A DNA stretch of 64,000 nt, from NCBI GenBank assembly GCA_959022495.1, contig CAUEYX010000001.1, positions 186,001 through 250,000 on the forward strand, written 5' to 3'. This document shows, in pieces, positions 43,949 to 53,328 of this stretch. Origin of the DNA: an uncultured Lachnospiraceae bacterium. GTDB lineage: Bacteria; Bacillota; Clostridia; Lachnospirales; Lachnospiraceae. Within the stretch, counting starts at the first letter, position 1; every line of letters starts with the position of its first letter. Both the position numbers and the translations under genes were made by a program. Under the pieces are notes generated by a model. The model saw nothing but the letters and a program-made list of their open reading frames with translations, was not told where the DNA came from and did no database searches.

Positions 43949-44167
43949 ATGAAGAAAACTTATAAAATTGATGTTGACTGTGCGAACTGTGCTAATAAAA
44001 TGGAAGATGCCGCAAAAAATACGGCAGGTGTTAAAAATGCAGTTGTAAATTTTATGACATTAAAGATGAGTGTAGAGTTTGAGGAGGGGCAGGATGCGAA
44101 GGAAGTTATGCAGGAAGTGCGCAGAAACTGCAAGAAAGTGGAAGATGACTGCGAGATTTTCCTGTAA
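43949..44167 (+). CDS. Heavy-metal-associated (HMA) domain protein
   Basis: A 72-residue metallochaperone-like protein. The metal motif is IDVDCANCANKMEDAAK (CxxC), with the ferredoxin-like fold following (VKNAVVNFMTLKMSVEF). Met before the CxxC, usual in Cu proteins, is replaced by Asp (VDCANC), a form seen in Zn/Cd-type HMA domains. It supplies as a separate polypeptide the metal-binding domain that the following ATPase lacks. It is preceded by GGAGAGAG and followed by a hairpin. Confidence 0.88.
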   Translation: MKKTYKIDVDCANCANKMEDAAKNTAGVKNAVVNFMTLKMSVEFEEGQDAKEVMQEVRRNCKKVEDDCEIFL

Positions 44168-44185
44168 GCAGTTTTCGCGGAAATC

Positions 44186-44242
44186 GAGAGCTTTGAGAAG
44201 CTCTCTTTCTGCTGAAAAATGATTTAATTATTATTTAATCAT
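44186..44242. promoter_or_regulatory. Hairpin and second ArsR-type operator before the ATPase gene
   Basis: GAGAGCTT/AAGCTCTC (44186-44205) is a terminator-like hairpin followed by TTTCT. Directly after it, 44219-44242 is an imperfect 24-bp palindrome with ends ATGATT and AATCAT, AT rich and like the operator at 43876. The ATPase may therefore have its own metal-regulated promoter. Confidence 0.55.
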
Positions 44243-44263
44243 TTAAAGAAAAGAGGGAATGAT

Positions 44264-46147
44264 ATGAGCAAGAAGCAGAAAAAGATGCTGACTAGGATTA
44301 TTACCGCGGCGGCGCTTATGATCGTGCTCCATTTTATACCGGTCCGGGGATATGCGCGGTTTGTGCTTTATCTGGTGCCTTATCTGGTTATCGGATATGA
44401 TATCCTCATAAAAGCATTTAAGGGAATCAAGAACCGGCAGCCTTTTGACGAGAGTCTGCTGATGGCAGCAGCCACCATCGGGGCGATTGCCATTGCCCTG
44501 GCGGAGAGCGGAGATTACACAGAAGCGATTGCGGTTATGCTGTTTTACCAGGTAGGCGAATGGTTCCAGAGCTATGCGGTCGGAAAAAGCCGCCGGAATA
44601 TCAGTGAACTTATGGACATTCGTCCGGATTACGCGAATATCGAGCGAGACGGTAAGCTGGAACAGACAGATCCGGACGAGGTGGAGATCGGTTCTGTAAT
44701 TATCGTACAGCCCGGGGAGAAAGTACCCATTGACGGTGTGATCCTGGAGGGAGAGACCACACTGAATACAAGCGCTCTGACAGGAGAGAGCCTTCCGCGG
44801 GAAGCGGGCGCTGGGGATGAGGTCTTAAGCGGCTGTATTAACATGACCGGCGTTCTTAAGATCCGGACTACGAAAGAGTTCGGGGAATCCACGGTGTCAA
44901 AGATCCTGGACCTGGTTGAAAATGCAAGTTCCAGAAAATCAAAGTCTGAGGAATTTATTACAAAATTTGCGCGCATTTATACACCAGCGGTTGTATACAG
45001 TGCCATTGCCCTCGCGATCCTGCCGCCTCTGGTACGCATGGCGGGGATGGGACTGTCTCCGGACTGGGAGACATGGATTTACCGGGCACTTACCTTCCTT
45101 GTGATCAGCTGTCCATGCGCCCTTGTGATCAGCATTCCGTTAAGCTTCTTTGCCGGAATCGGTGGAGCCAGCAACGCGGGTGTGCTTGTAAAGGGATCAA
45201 ATTATCTTGAGACGCTGTCCCAGACAAAGTACGTGGTCTTTGATAAAACCGGCACCATGACCCAGGGTGTGTTCGAAGTCAACGGAATCCACCACAATCA
45301 GATGGAGGATGAAAAGCTGCTGGAATATGCTGCCCTTGCTGAGAGCGCGTCTTCCCATCCGATCAGCAGGAGCCTTCAGCGCGCGTACGGAAAGGACCTT
45401 GACCGCTCCAGGGTGACTGACATCCGGGAGATCAGCGGAAACGGCGTGACAGCGAAAGTTGACGGGATTACCGTGGCAGCAGGCAATGCCAAGCTTATGA
45501 AACGCCTGGGAATTCCGCATATAGACTGTCACAGTATTGGAACGATCATCCACATGGCTGTGGACGGGAAGTATGCCGGGCATATCGTGATATCGGATAT
45601 TGTGAAGCCGCACGCCGAAGAAGCAGTGGCAGCGCTCAAGGCAGCAGGTGTGGAGAAGACAGTTATGCTCACAGGCGATTCCCGCAAGGTGGGGGAACAG
45701 GTTGCTTCCTCTCTGGGCATTGACCAAGTCTACAGTGAGCTTCTGCCGGCGGATAAAGTGACAAAAGTGGAGGAGCTTCTTACACAGAAGCCGGCAAAGG
45801 CCAGGCTTGCCTTCGTGGGAGACGGCATCAATGACGCGCCGGTCCTCTCCCGGGCGGACATCGGTATTGCCATGGGCGCTATGGGCTCAGACGCCGCCAT
45901 AGAAGCCGCGGATATCGTCCTCATGGATGATGACCCGCTGAAGATCGCCAAGGCGATCAAGATCTCAAGAAAATGCCTGCGCATCGTATATGAAAATATC
46001 TGGTTCGCCATCGGCATAAAGATCATATGTCTAGTTCTCGGAGCAGTGGGAATCGCCAACATGTGGCTTGCGATCTTCGCGGATGTAGGAGTCATGATCA
46101 TAGCAGTGCTCAACGCGATCCGGGCACTGTTTGTGAAAAAACTGTGA
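44264..46147 (+). CDS. cadA: P1B-type heavy-metal-exporting ATPase (Zn/Cd class)
   Basis: A 627-residue integral membrane pump. Membrane segments flank the actuator motif ALTGESLP; the transmembrane metal site is VISCPCALVISIP (CPC); the phosphorylation motif is FDKTGTMTQG; SSHPIS holds the HP pair; GDGINDAPVLSRADIGIAMG is the hinge. It exports Zn2+, Cd2+ or Pb2+. Unlike many CadA proteins it has no N-terminal HMA domain; the separate HMA protein upstream may fill that role. The stop lies inside the left arm of a 24-bp inverted repeat. Confidence 0.93.
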   Translation: MSKKQKKMLTRIITAAALMIVLHFIPVRGYARFVLYLVPYLVIGYDILIKAFKGIKNRQPFDESLLMAAATIGAIAIALAESGDYTEAIAVMLFYQVGEWFQSYAVGKSRRNISELMDIRPDYANIERDGKLEQTDPDEVEIGSVIIVQPGEKVPIDGVILEGETTLNTSALTGESLPREAGAGDEVLSGCINMTGVLKIRTTKEFGESTVSKILDLVENASSRKSKSEEFITKFARIYTPAVVYSAIALAILPPLVRMAGMGLSPDWETWIYRALTFLVISCPCALVISIPLSFFAGIGGASNAGVLVKGSNYLETLSQTKYVVFDKTGTMTQGVFEVNGIHHNQMEDEKLLEYAALAESASSHPISRSLQRAYGKDLDRSRVTDIREISGNGVTAKVDGITVAAGNAKLMKRLGIPHIDCHSIGTIIHMAVDGKYAGHIVISDIVKPHAEEAVAALKAAGVEKTVMLTGDSRKVGEQVASSLGIDQVYSELLPADKVTKVEELLTQKPAKARLAFVGDGINDAPVLSRADIGIAMGAMGSDAAIEAADIVLMDDDPLKIAKAIKISRKCLRIVYENIWFAIGIKIICLVLGAVGIANMWLAIFADVGVMIIAVLNAIRALFVKKL

Positions 46148-46214
46148 ACGGGGTCAGGCCCCTTTGAAGAATGTTTTCAGAATATTCTCCTCAAAGGGGC
46201 CTGACCCCGTTCAC
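46144..46214. repeat. 24-bp inverted repeat around GGGGTCAGGCCCC
   Basis: Two perfect 24-bp arms, 46144-46167 and 46191-46214, start GTGAACGGGGTCAGGCC and enclose a 23-nt loop containing GAATATTC. The left arm covers the cadA stop codon. The core ACGGGGTCAGGCCCC resembles a short palindromic element scattered in many bacterial genomes, sometimes near IS200-type transposases. It can also end transcription or form a stable mRNA end. Confidence 0.75.
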
Positions 46215-46295
46215 GAATTGTTCACAAATCAATCCCTGATATGAGAAAAACCTTGACGATTGGCTGTCCGGGCGCTTATAATAGCCATGTGTATA

Positions 46296-46590
46296 AATGA
46301 ACAGTGCAAAGGCGATAACGGAGACAGTAGATACCTTCCGAACGTCACAGCGAGCCGGGGGCGGTGCAAGCCCGGCACAAGTAGCAGGTTTTTGAACATC
46401 ACTCCCGAGCCGCAGCATCTGAAACGAGTGGCAGACGCGCTTTGAGCCGGAGTAAGAGCTGACGCGGGTCCCGCGTTAAGGGACACCATATGCGGAGCAG
46501 TGATAAGAGCTCCAAGTATGTTGTAACAGGTGGTTAAAACGAGAGAGATGGCTTTCGTCCTTTTACAGGACGGAAGCCTTTGTTTTAATT
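46296..46590 (+). ncRNA. T-box leader of ileS (Ile specifier)
   Basis: Stem I is recognised by the conserved AGCGAGCCGGGGGCGGTGC (about 46348-46366) and the specifier loop TTGAACATCACTCCCGAG (about 46390), where ATC reads isoleucine. The T-box proper near 46524-46540 is degenerate: CAGGTGGTTAAAACGAG rather than the usual GGGTGGNACCGCG. The terminator is GGCTTTCGTCC / GGACGGAAGCC (46550-46578) with a T-rich run. Uncharged tRNA-Ile would allow transcription into ileS. Confidence 0.85.
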
Positions 46591-46621
46591 CTAAGCGATT
46601 ATTAAGAAAGGAAAATCAGAT

Positions 46622-49600
46622 ATGTACAAGAAAGTATCCACGGATATGAATTTTGTCGGCCGGGAAAAAGAGGTCGAAAAATTCTGGGATGAAAATCACA
46701 TCTTCGAGAAAAGTATGGAAGAGCGAGAAGGATGCCCGGACTATATTTTCTATGATGGGCCTCCCACAGCAAATGGCAAACCGCATATCGGCCATGTGCT
46801 GACCCGTGTCATCAAAGACATGATCCCGAGATACCGCACGATGAAGGGATATATGGTCCCGAGAAAAGCGGGCTGGGATACCCACGGTCTTCCGGTTGAG
46901 CTGGAAGTTGAGAAAGCGCTGGGGCTGGACGGAAAAGAGCAGATCGAAGAATACGGTCTGGAACCGTTTATTGATAAGTGTAAGGAAAGCGTGTGGAAAT
47001 ACAAGGGTATGTGGGAGGATTTCTCCGGCACAGTAGGATTCTGGGCTGACATGGAGCATCCCTATGTCACCTACCACAACAGCTTTATCGAGTCTGAGTG
47101 GTGGGCATTAAAGCAGATCTGGGAGAAAGACCTGCTCTACAAAGGATTTAAGATCGTGCCCTACTGCCCGCGCTGTGGAACCCCTCTGTCTGCGCAGGAA
47201 GTGGCCCAGGGCTACAAGGATGTAAAAGAGCGCTCCGCATTTGTAAGATTTAAACTAAAAGACGAGGATGCATATATCCTGGCATGGACCACCACGCCGT
47301 GGACCCTGCCTTCGAACCTTGCCCTCTGTGTACACCCAAAAGAGGATTACGCAAAGGTAAAAGCGGCGGACGGAAATATCTATTATCTCGCATGCGCGCT
47401 TCTGGACACCGTGCTGGGAAAACTTGCGGAGGAAGGAAAACCGGCGTACGAAGTACTTGAGACTTACAAAGGAACAGAGCTGGAAGGCAGAGAATATGAG
47501 CCGCTCTTCCAGTGCGCGGCTGACGCGGCAGCAAAGCAGAATAAAAAAGCATTCTATGTGGTATGCGACGAGTATGTCACACTGACAGACGGTACAGGAA
47601 TTGTCCATATCGCGCCGGCATTCGGCGAAGACGACGCCAACGTGGGAAGAAAGTACGGACTTCCCTTTGTTCAGCTGGTAGATGAAAAAGGAAATATGGC
47701 GGAGTCCACACCGTTTGCGGGATTATTTGTCAAGAAAGCGGACCCGGAAGTATTAAAGGATCTGAACGCCAGAGGACTCCTCTTTGACGCGCCGAAGTTC
47801 GAGCACAGCTACCCGCACTGCTGGAGATGCGACACACCGCTGATCTACTATGCCCGTGAATCCTGGTTTATCAAAATGACGGCAGTCAGGGATGACCTGA
47901 TCGCGAACAACAACACAATCAACTGGATTCCGGAGAGCATCGGAAAAGGGCGTTTCGGCGACTGGATTGAAAATGTTCAGGACTGGGGCATCAGCCGCAA
48001 CCGCTACTGGGGAACACCGCTCAATATCTGGGAGTGTGAGTGTGGGCATATGCATTCCATCGGAAGCATCGCCGAGCTCAAAGAAATGTCCGATAACTGC
48101 CCGGATGACATAGAGCTTCACCGTCCGTACATCGACGCGGTTACCATCAAGTGCCCGGAGTGCGGCAGAGAGATGCACAGAGTGCCGGAGGTGATCGACT
48201 GCTGGTTTGACAGCGGGTCCATGCCTTTCGCGCAGCACCACTACCCGTTTGAGAATAAAGAACTCTTTGAGAAACAGTTCCCGGCAGACTTTATTTCAGA
48301 GGCCGTGGACCAGACAAGAGGCTGGTTCTACTCTCTGCTGGCGATCTCCACACTGATCTTTAACAAGGCGCCATATAAGAATGTGATCGTCCTGGGGCAT
48401 GTTCAGGACGAGAATGGCCAGAAGATGAGCAAATCCAAGGGGAACGCTGTTGATCCGTTTGAGGCGCTTGAGAAATACGGCGCGGACGCAATCCGCTGGT
48501 ACTTCTATGTCAACAGCGCGCCGTGGCTTCCGAACCGATTCCACGGTAAGGCGGTTGTTGAAGGCCAGAGGAAATTTATGGGCACACTGTGGAACACATA
48601 TGCGTTCTTTGTGCTCTACGCGAATATTGATGGTTTTGACGCCACAAAATATACACTGGAATATGAGAAACTGTCCGTAATGGATAAATGGCTCCTCTCC
48701 AAAATGAACACCATGGTTAAGGACGTGGATGAGAGCCTTGGGAACTACCGCATTCCGGAAGCAGCGAGAGCACTCCAGGAATTTGTGGATGATATGAGCA
48801 ACTGGTATGTAAGAAGAAGCCGTGAGCGTTTCTGGGCAAAAGGAATGGAGCAGGATAAGATCAATGCCTACATGACGCTGTACACAGCGCTTGTAACCGT
48901 TTCCAAAGCCGCGGCGCCAATGATCCCCTTTATGACAGAGGAGATCTACCAGAACCTTGTCCGGAGCATCGACGCGGAGGCGCCGGAGAGCATCCACCTG
49001 TGCCTGTTCCCGGAAGTCTGCGAGGACCAGATTGACAGAGAATTAGAGGAGAACATGGACCATGTCCTGAAACTGGTCGTTATGGGACGCGCATGCAGAA
49101 ACGCATCCAATATCAAGAACCGTCAGCCAATCGGTCAGATGTTCGTAAAAGCACCGTTTGACCTCTCAGAATTCTATCAGGATATCGTGGCAGACGAGCT
49201 GAATGTGAAAAATGTGAAATTCACAGAGGACGTGCGGGACTTTACTTCCTATACATTTAAGCCCCAGTTAAAGACAGTGGGACCTAAGTATGGTAAAATG
49301 TTAGGCGGTATCAAAGCAGCCCTTGATTCTCTGGACGGAAATGCCGCTATGGACGAGGTCAATGAAACCGGAGCCCTGAAGCTTGATGCAAACGGCCAGG
49401 AGATTACTCTCTTTAAGGAGGATCTGCTTATTGATACAGCGCAGATGGAAGGCTATGTATCTGAAAATGACAGCGGCATCACAGTTGTCCTGGATACAAA
49501 TCTGTCACCGGAGCTTCTTGAGGAGGGATTTGTGCGCGAAATTATCAGCAAGATCCAGACAATGAGGAAAGAAGCTGATTTTGAGGTCATGGACCGGATC

Positions 49601-49777
49601 AGGGTGACATACGACGGAACAGAGAAGGCGGAGGAAGTCTTCGAGAAATACGCGGCAGAGATCAGCGCAGAAGTATTGGCTGACGAGGTTGTAAACGCAG
49701 AGCCGGCAGGCTTCGTAAAGGAGTGGAAAATAAATGGTGAAGCAGTTACAATGGGCGTGGAAAAGGAAGGGAAATAA
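46622..49777 (+). CDS. ileS: Isoleucyl-tRNA synthetase
   Basis: A 1051-residue class I aminoacyl-tRNA synthetase that charges tRNA-Ile and edits Val. The HIGH motif is PPTANGKPHIGHVL near residue 45; the editing domain contains ILAWTTTPWTLPSN; the KMSKS loop is DENGQKMSKSKGNAVD near residue 600. The anticodon-binding helical domain follows. Length fits the long, zinc-free form of IleRS with a C-terminal extension. ATG follows AAGGAAAATCAGAT. Control is by the T-box leader. Confidence 0.97.
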   Translation: MYKKVSTDMNFVGREKEVEKFWDENHIFEKSMEEREGCPDYIFYDGPPTANGKPHIGHVLTRVIKDMIPRYRTMKGYMVPRKAGWDTHGLPVELEVEKALGLDGKEQIEEYGLEPFIDKCKESVWKYKGMWEDFSGTVGFWADMEHPYVTYHNSFIESEWWALKQIWEKDLLYKGFKIVPYCPRCGTPLSAQEVAQGYKDVKERSAFVRFKLKDEDAYILAWTTTPWTLPSNLALCVHPKEDYAKVKAADGNIYYLACALLDTVLGKLAEEGKPAYEVLETYKGTELEGREYEPLFQCAADAAAKQNKKAFYVVCDEYVTLTDGTGIVHIAPAFGEDDANVGRKYGLPFVQLVDEKGNMAESTPFAGLFVKKADPEVLKDLNARGLLFDAPKFEHSYPHCWRCDTPLIYYARESWFIKMTAVRDDLIANNNTINWIPESIGKGRFGDWIENVQDWGISRNRYWGTPLNIWECECGHMHSIGSIAELKEMSDNCPDDIELHRPYIDAVTIKCPECGREMHRVPEVIDCWFDSGSMPFAQHHYPFENKELFEKQFPADFISEAVDQTRGWFYSLLAISTLIFNKAPYKNVIVLGHVQDENGQKMSKSKGNAVDPFEALEKYGADAIRWYFYVNSAPWLPNRFHGKAVVEGQRKFMGTLWNTYAFFVLYANIDGFDATKYTLEYEKLSVMDKWLLSKMNTMVKDVDESLGNYRIPEAARALQEFVDDMSNWYVRRSRERFWAKGMEQDKINAYMTLYTALVTVSKAAAPMIPFMTEEIYQNLVRSIDAEAPESIHLCLFPEVCEDQIDRELEENMDHVLKLVVMGRACRNASNIKNRQPIGQMFVKAPFDLSEFYQDIVADELNVKNVKFTEDVRDFTSYTFKPQLKTVGPKYGKMLGGIKAALDSLDGNAAMDEVNETGALKLDANGQEITLFKEDLLIDTAQMEGYVSENDSGITVVLDTNLSPELLEEGFVREIISKIQTMRKEADFEVMDRIRVTYDGTEKAEEVFEKYAAEISAEVLADEVVNAEPAGFVKEWKINGEAVTMGVEKEGK

Positions 49778-49781
49778 ATCA

Positions 49782-52259
49782 ATGTTCAGCAAAAGATTAG
49801 AAAAAGAAACATTCAAACAGACCGTAAAAGAGAATATCAAAACTCTTTACCGCAAGACTATTGAGGAGGCAGCTCCCCAGCAGATCTTCCAGGCAGTATC
49901 CTATGCGGTAAAAGATGTTATTTTTGACGATTGGTTCGCTACGCAGAAGGCATACGACGAGGCAGACGCGAAGACCGTATACTATATGTCAATGGAGTTC
50001 CTTATGGGCCGCGCCCTTGGGAACAACCTCATTAATATGACGGCTTACAAGGATGTGAAAGAAGCGCTGGAAGAAATGGGAATTGACCTGAATGTGATCG
50101 AGGACCAGGAGCCGGACGCAGCCCTTGGAAACGGAGGACTGGGAAGACTGGCGGCATGTTTCCTTGATTCGCTGGCCACACTGAATTACCCGGCATACGG
50201 ATGCGGCATCCGCTACCGTTACGGTATGTTCAAGCAGAAGATCGAGAACGGTTACCAGAAAGAAGTGCCGGATGACTGGCTGAAAGAGGGCAACCCCTTT
50301 GAGCTGCGCAGAGAAGAGTATGCAAAGGAAGTGCGCTTCGGGGGGAACATCCGCTTTGAGAAAGATCCTGTCACAGGAAAGGATAAGTTCATCCAGGAGA
50401 ACTATGAGTCTGTGTTAGCGATCCCCTATGATATGCCCATCGTCGGATATGGCAACCATGTGGTAAACACACTGCGCGTGTGGGACGCGAAGGCGATCAC
50501 GGATTTCAAACTGGATGAGTTTGACAGAGGAAACTACCACAAGGCAGTGGAGCAGGAGAACCTGGCGAAGCTGATCGTTGACGTGCTCTATCCCAATGAC
50601 AACCACTATTCCGGAAAAGAGCTGCGGCTGAAACAGCAGTATTTCTTCATCTCCGCGAGCCTCCAGGCGCTGATCGCGAAATATAAGAAGAAACACAGCG
50701 ATATCCGCAGGCTGCATGAGAAAGTCGTTATTCAGATGAATGACACACACCCCACAGTGGCGGTTCCTGAGCTGATGCGTCTTCTTATTGATCAGGAAGG
50801 ATTGAACTGGGATGAAGCCTGGGATGTGACAACAAAGACCTGCGCGTATACGAATCACACCATTATGGCGGAAGCCCTTGAGAAATGGCCGATTGACCTG
50901 TTCTCCAAACTTCTGCCCCGCATCTATCAGATCGTGCAGGAGATTGACCGCCGTTTCCTCATCAAAGTCCGCGAGATGTATCCGGGCGATGAGAATAAAG
51001 TAAAGAAGATGGCGATCCTCATGGACGGTCAGGTGCGCATGGCAAATATGGCGATTGTGGCGGGATTTTCTGTAAACGGCGTGGCAAAGCTCCACACAGA
51101 GATTCTGAAAAATCAGGAGCTCAAAGACTTCTACCAGATGATGCCGGAGAAATTTAACAATAAGACAAACGGAATCACCCAGAGACGTTTCCTGGCACAC
51201 GGCAACCCCCTTCTTGCGGATTGGATCACAGACAAGATCGGAGACGGCTGGGTTACTGACCTGTCTAAGATCGCGAACTTAAAGCCATATATAAACGATG
51301 AAACCGCGAGGCGCGAGTTCATGCAGATCAAATATCAGAACAAAGTGCGGCTCGCGAAATACATCAAGGAACATAACGGCATTGATGTGGACCCGCGTTC
51401 CATTTTTGATGTACAGGTGAAGCGTCTCCATGAGTATAAGCGCCAGTTTTTGAATATCCTGCACATTATGTATCTGTACAATCAGATAAAAGAGCACCCG
51501 GAGATTTCATTCTATCCGCGGACATTTATCTTCGGCGCGAAGGCCGCGGCAGGATATTTAAGGGCGAAAGAGACAATCAAACTGATTAATTCCGTGGCGG
51601 ATGTGGTGAATAATGACCGCAGCATCAATGGCAAGCTGAAAGTTGTATTCATCGAGGATTATCGTGTATCCAACGCGGAGATCATTTTCGCGGCCGCGGA
51701 TGTCAGCGAGCAGATCTCCACGGCGTCCAAGGAGGCGTCCGGTACAGGAAACATGAAGTTCATGCTCAACGGAGCGCCGACCCTTGGAACCATGGACGGC
51801 GCCAATGTCGAGATTGTTCAGGAAGTTGGAGCGGAGAACGCCTTTATCTTCGGCTTAAGCTCCGAGGAAGTTATCAACTACGAGAACAACGGCGGCTATC
51901 ATCCGCAGGATATCTATTTCAACGACTGGGAGCTGAAACGGGTTGTCGATCAGCTGATGGACGGCACGTATTCCCACGGAGACCATAACATGTATAAGAA
52001 CCTGTACAACTCCCTGCTCAATACACAGTGCACGGACAGGGCGGATATGTATTTCATTCTCAAGGATTTCCGTTCTTATGCTGACGCGCAGAGAAGAGTG
52101 GAAGAAGCGTACCGGGATCAGCAGAAATGGTCAAAGATGGCGATGATGCAGACCGCATGCAGCGGCAAGTTCTCATCTGACAGAACAATCGAAGAATATG
52201 TATCGGATATCTGGCATCTGAAAAAGGTTGAAGTTCCCTCCGGTGAAGAGGAAATTTAA
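49782..52259 (+). CDS. glgP: Glycogen/maltodextrin phosphorylase
   Basis: An 825-residue pyridoxal-phosphate enzyme that releases glucose-1-phosphate from alpha-1,4-glucans. It has EPDAALGNGGLGRLAACFLD (glucan site), HEYKRQFLNILH and the PLP-lysine motif EASGTGNMKFMLNGAPTLGT. ATG 49782 follows AAGGAAGGG and lies 4 nt after the ileS stop; a frame beginning at 49734 overlaps ileS and is not used. The close spacing suggests transcription from the ileS promoter, an unusual pairing of a housekeeping synthetase with a storage-sugar enzyme. Confidence 0.95.
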   Translation: MFSKRLEKETFKQTVKENIKTLYRKTIEEAAPQQIFQAVSYAVKDVIFDDWFATQKAYDEADAKTVYYMSMEFLMGRALGNNLINMTAYKDVKEALEEMGIDLNVIEDQEPDAALGNGGLGRLAACFLDSLATLNYPAYGCGIRYRYGMFKQKIENGYQKEVPDDWLKEGNPFELRREEYAKEVRFGGNIRFEKDPVTGKDKFIQENYESVLAIPYDMPIVGYGNHVVNTLRVWDAKAITDFKLDEFDRGNYHKAVEQENLAKLIVDVLYPNDNHYSGKELRLKQQYFFISASLQALIAKYKKKHSDIRRLHEKVVIQMNDTHPTVAVPELMRLLIDQEGLNWDEAWDVTTKTCAYTNHTIMAEALEKWPIDLFSKLLPRIYQIVQEIDRRFLIKVREMYPGDENKVKKMAILMDGQVRMANMAIVAGFSVNGVAKLHTEILKNQELKDFYQMMPEKFNNKTNGITQRRFLAHGNPLLADWITDKIGDGWVTDLSKIANLKPYINDETARREFMQIKYQNKVRLAKYIKEHNGIDVDPRSIFDVQVKRLHEYKRQFLNILHIMYLYNQIKEHPEISFYPRTFIFGAKAAAGYLRAKETIKLINSVADVVNNDRSINGKLKVVFIEDYRVSNAEIIFAAADVSEQISTASKEASGTGNMKFMLNGAPTLGTMDGANVEIVQEVGAENAFIFGLSSEEVINYENNGGYHPQDIYFNDWELKRVVDQLMDGTYSHGDHNMYKNLYNSLLNTQCTDRADMYFILKDFRSYADAQRRVEEAYRDQQKWSKMAMMQTACSGKFSSDRTIEEYVSDIWHLKKVEVPSGEEEI

Positions 52260-52323
52260 TCAGGATTAAGAAACAGGAGACAAATAAACGAGGCGGGGAT
52301 AGAAAATCAGGAGGCGGTTATAA

Positions 52324-53283
52324 ATGGACTATGGATATCACTATAACTACGAAAACAACTATCCAATGAGCAGCGGCGGCCAGGATATTTTTGAAGCGGT
52401 CATGTCGATCTATCTGATTCTTCTTACAGTGGTGATTATTTTCGCGCTGATAAGCTATATTTTCCGCGCGGTCGGACTGTATACCATGGGAAAACGGATG
52501 GGCAGACAGTACCCCTGGCTGGCCTTTATCCCCTACGCAAGACACTATTACCAGGGAGAGTTAGCGGGAGAGATTACACTGAAGAACAAATCGATAAAAA
52601 ATCCGGGGATCTGGAACCTGGTTATCCCGATCATATCCAGCGTGGTGGCGGGAGTATTTGCGGTGCTGATCGCGATTGCGATGGGATTTGGGATCATGGC
52701 TGCTACAGCAGGAATGCGGGGGCTGGGTTTTGCGGCTGTATTCAGCATTCTGCTGTACACACTGCTGATTGTGGCGGCGCTTGCCCTCAGCGCGGCGCGG
52801 ATAACGCTGAGAGTATTGATCAATAAGCAGATCCTGGAGAGATTTACTACCGGGAATATGCCGACAGTGCACGCGGTGCTGACGATCGCGGTTCCGATGT
52901 ACGAAGCATTCTGCTTCTTTGTAATGCGCAATAGGGAATTTAACCCCGGCATGGAGCCGAAACAGACTCCGCCGCCGGCTCCGATACCGCCGGTATATCC
53001 GGAAGGTCCGATGCCGCCGGCGAATCATAAGGCGGCAGCAGATCCGGTACCGCCGGCAGACCAGAAGCCAATGGGAACTCCGGTACCGCCGATGGATCAG
53101 ACCCCGGAGGAGCGGCCGATTTCACCGTTAAAGCCGGAAGGTCTGGAAGATGCAGAGGGAGAGGCGCCCTCTGATATGACGGGGCCAGAGACGCTGGAAA
53201 CAAGCGCGGATCGAGACTGGGGGACAGCGGCAGGGGAGATTACTTCTGCCGGAACTGAGGAGGAACCTGAGAAAACAGAATGA
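52324..53283 (+). CDS. Multi-pass membrane protein with proline-rich tail
   Basis: A 319-residue membrane protein of unknown function. After a Tyr/Asn-rich start (MDYGYHYNYENNYP), about four to five membrane segments follow: AVMSIYLILLTVVIIFALIS, LVIPIISSVVAGVFAVLIAI, AVFSILLYTLLIVAALALSA and VLTIAVPMYEAFCFFVM. The C-terminal third is Pro/Glu rich with repeated PPA/PVPP units and no membrane segment, probably exposed and disordered. GGAGGCGG precedes the ATG. A hairpin that ends the gene also covers the spoIID ribosome binding site. Confidence 0.75.
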   Translation: MDYGYHYNYENNYPMSSGGQDIFEAVMSIYLILLTVVIIFALISYIFRAVGLYTMGKRMGRQYPWLAFIPYARHYYQGELAGEITLKNKSIKNPGIWNLVIPIISSVVAGVFAVLIAIAMGFGIMAATAGMRGLGFAAVFSILLYTLLIVAALALSAARITLRVLINKQILERFTTGNMPTVHAVLTIAVPMYEAFCFFVMRNREFNPGMEPKQTPPPAPIPPVYPEGPMPPANHKAAADPVPPADQKPMGTPVPPMDQTPEERPISPLKPEGLEDAEGEAPSDMTGPETLETSADRDWGTAAGEITSAGTEEEPEKTE

Positions 53284-53289
53284 CGCAGG

Positions 53290-53328
53290 ACAGCTCTTCA
53301 TACAATAAAGTATGGAGGGCTGTTTTTT
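53290..53328 (+). terminator. Terminator hairpin overlapping the spoIID ribosome binding site
   Basis: ACAGCTCTTCATAC (53290-53303) pairs with GTATGGAGGGCTGT (53310-53323) around a 6-nt loop, followed by six T residues that end at the spoIID ATG. The 3' arm contains GGAGGG, the only good Shine-Dalgarno for spoIID. The hairpin can thus end upstream transcription and hide the start of spoIID. Confidence 0.75.

Noticed and set aside
46144..46214. Ends of an intact insertion sequence
   Set aside because: There is no transposase between or beside the arms and the loop is only 23 nt.
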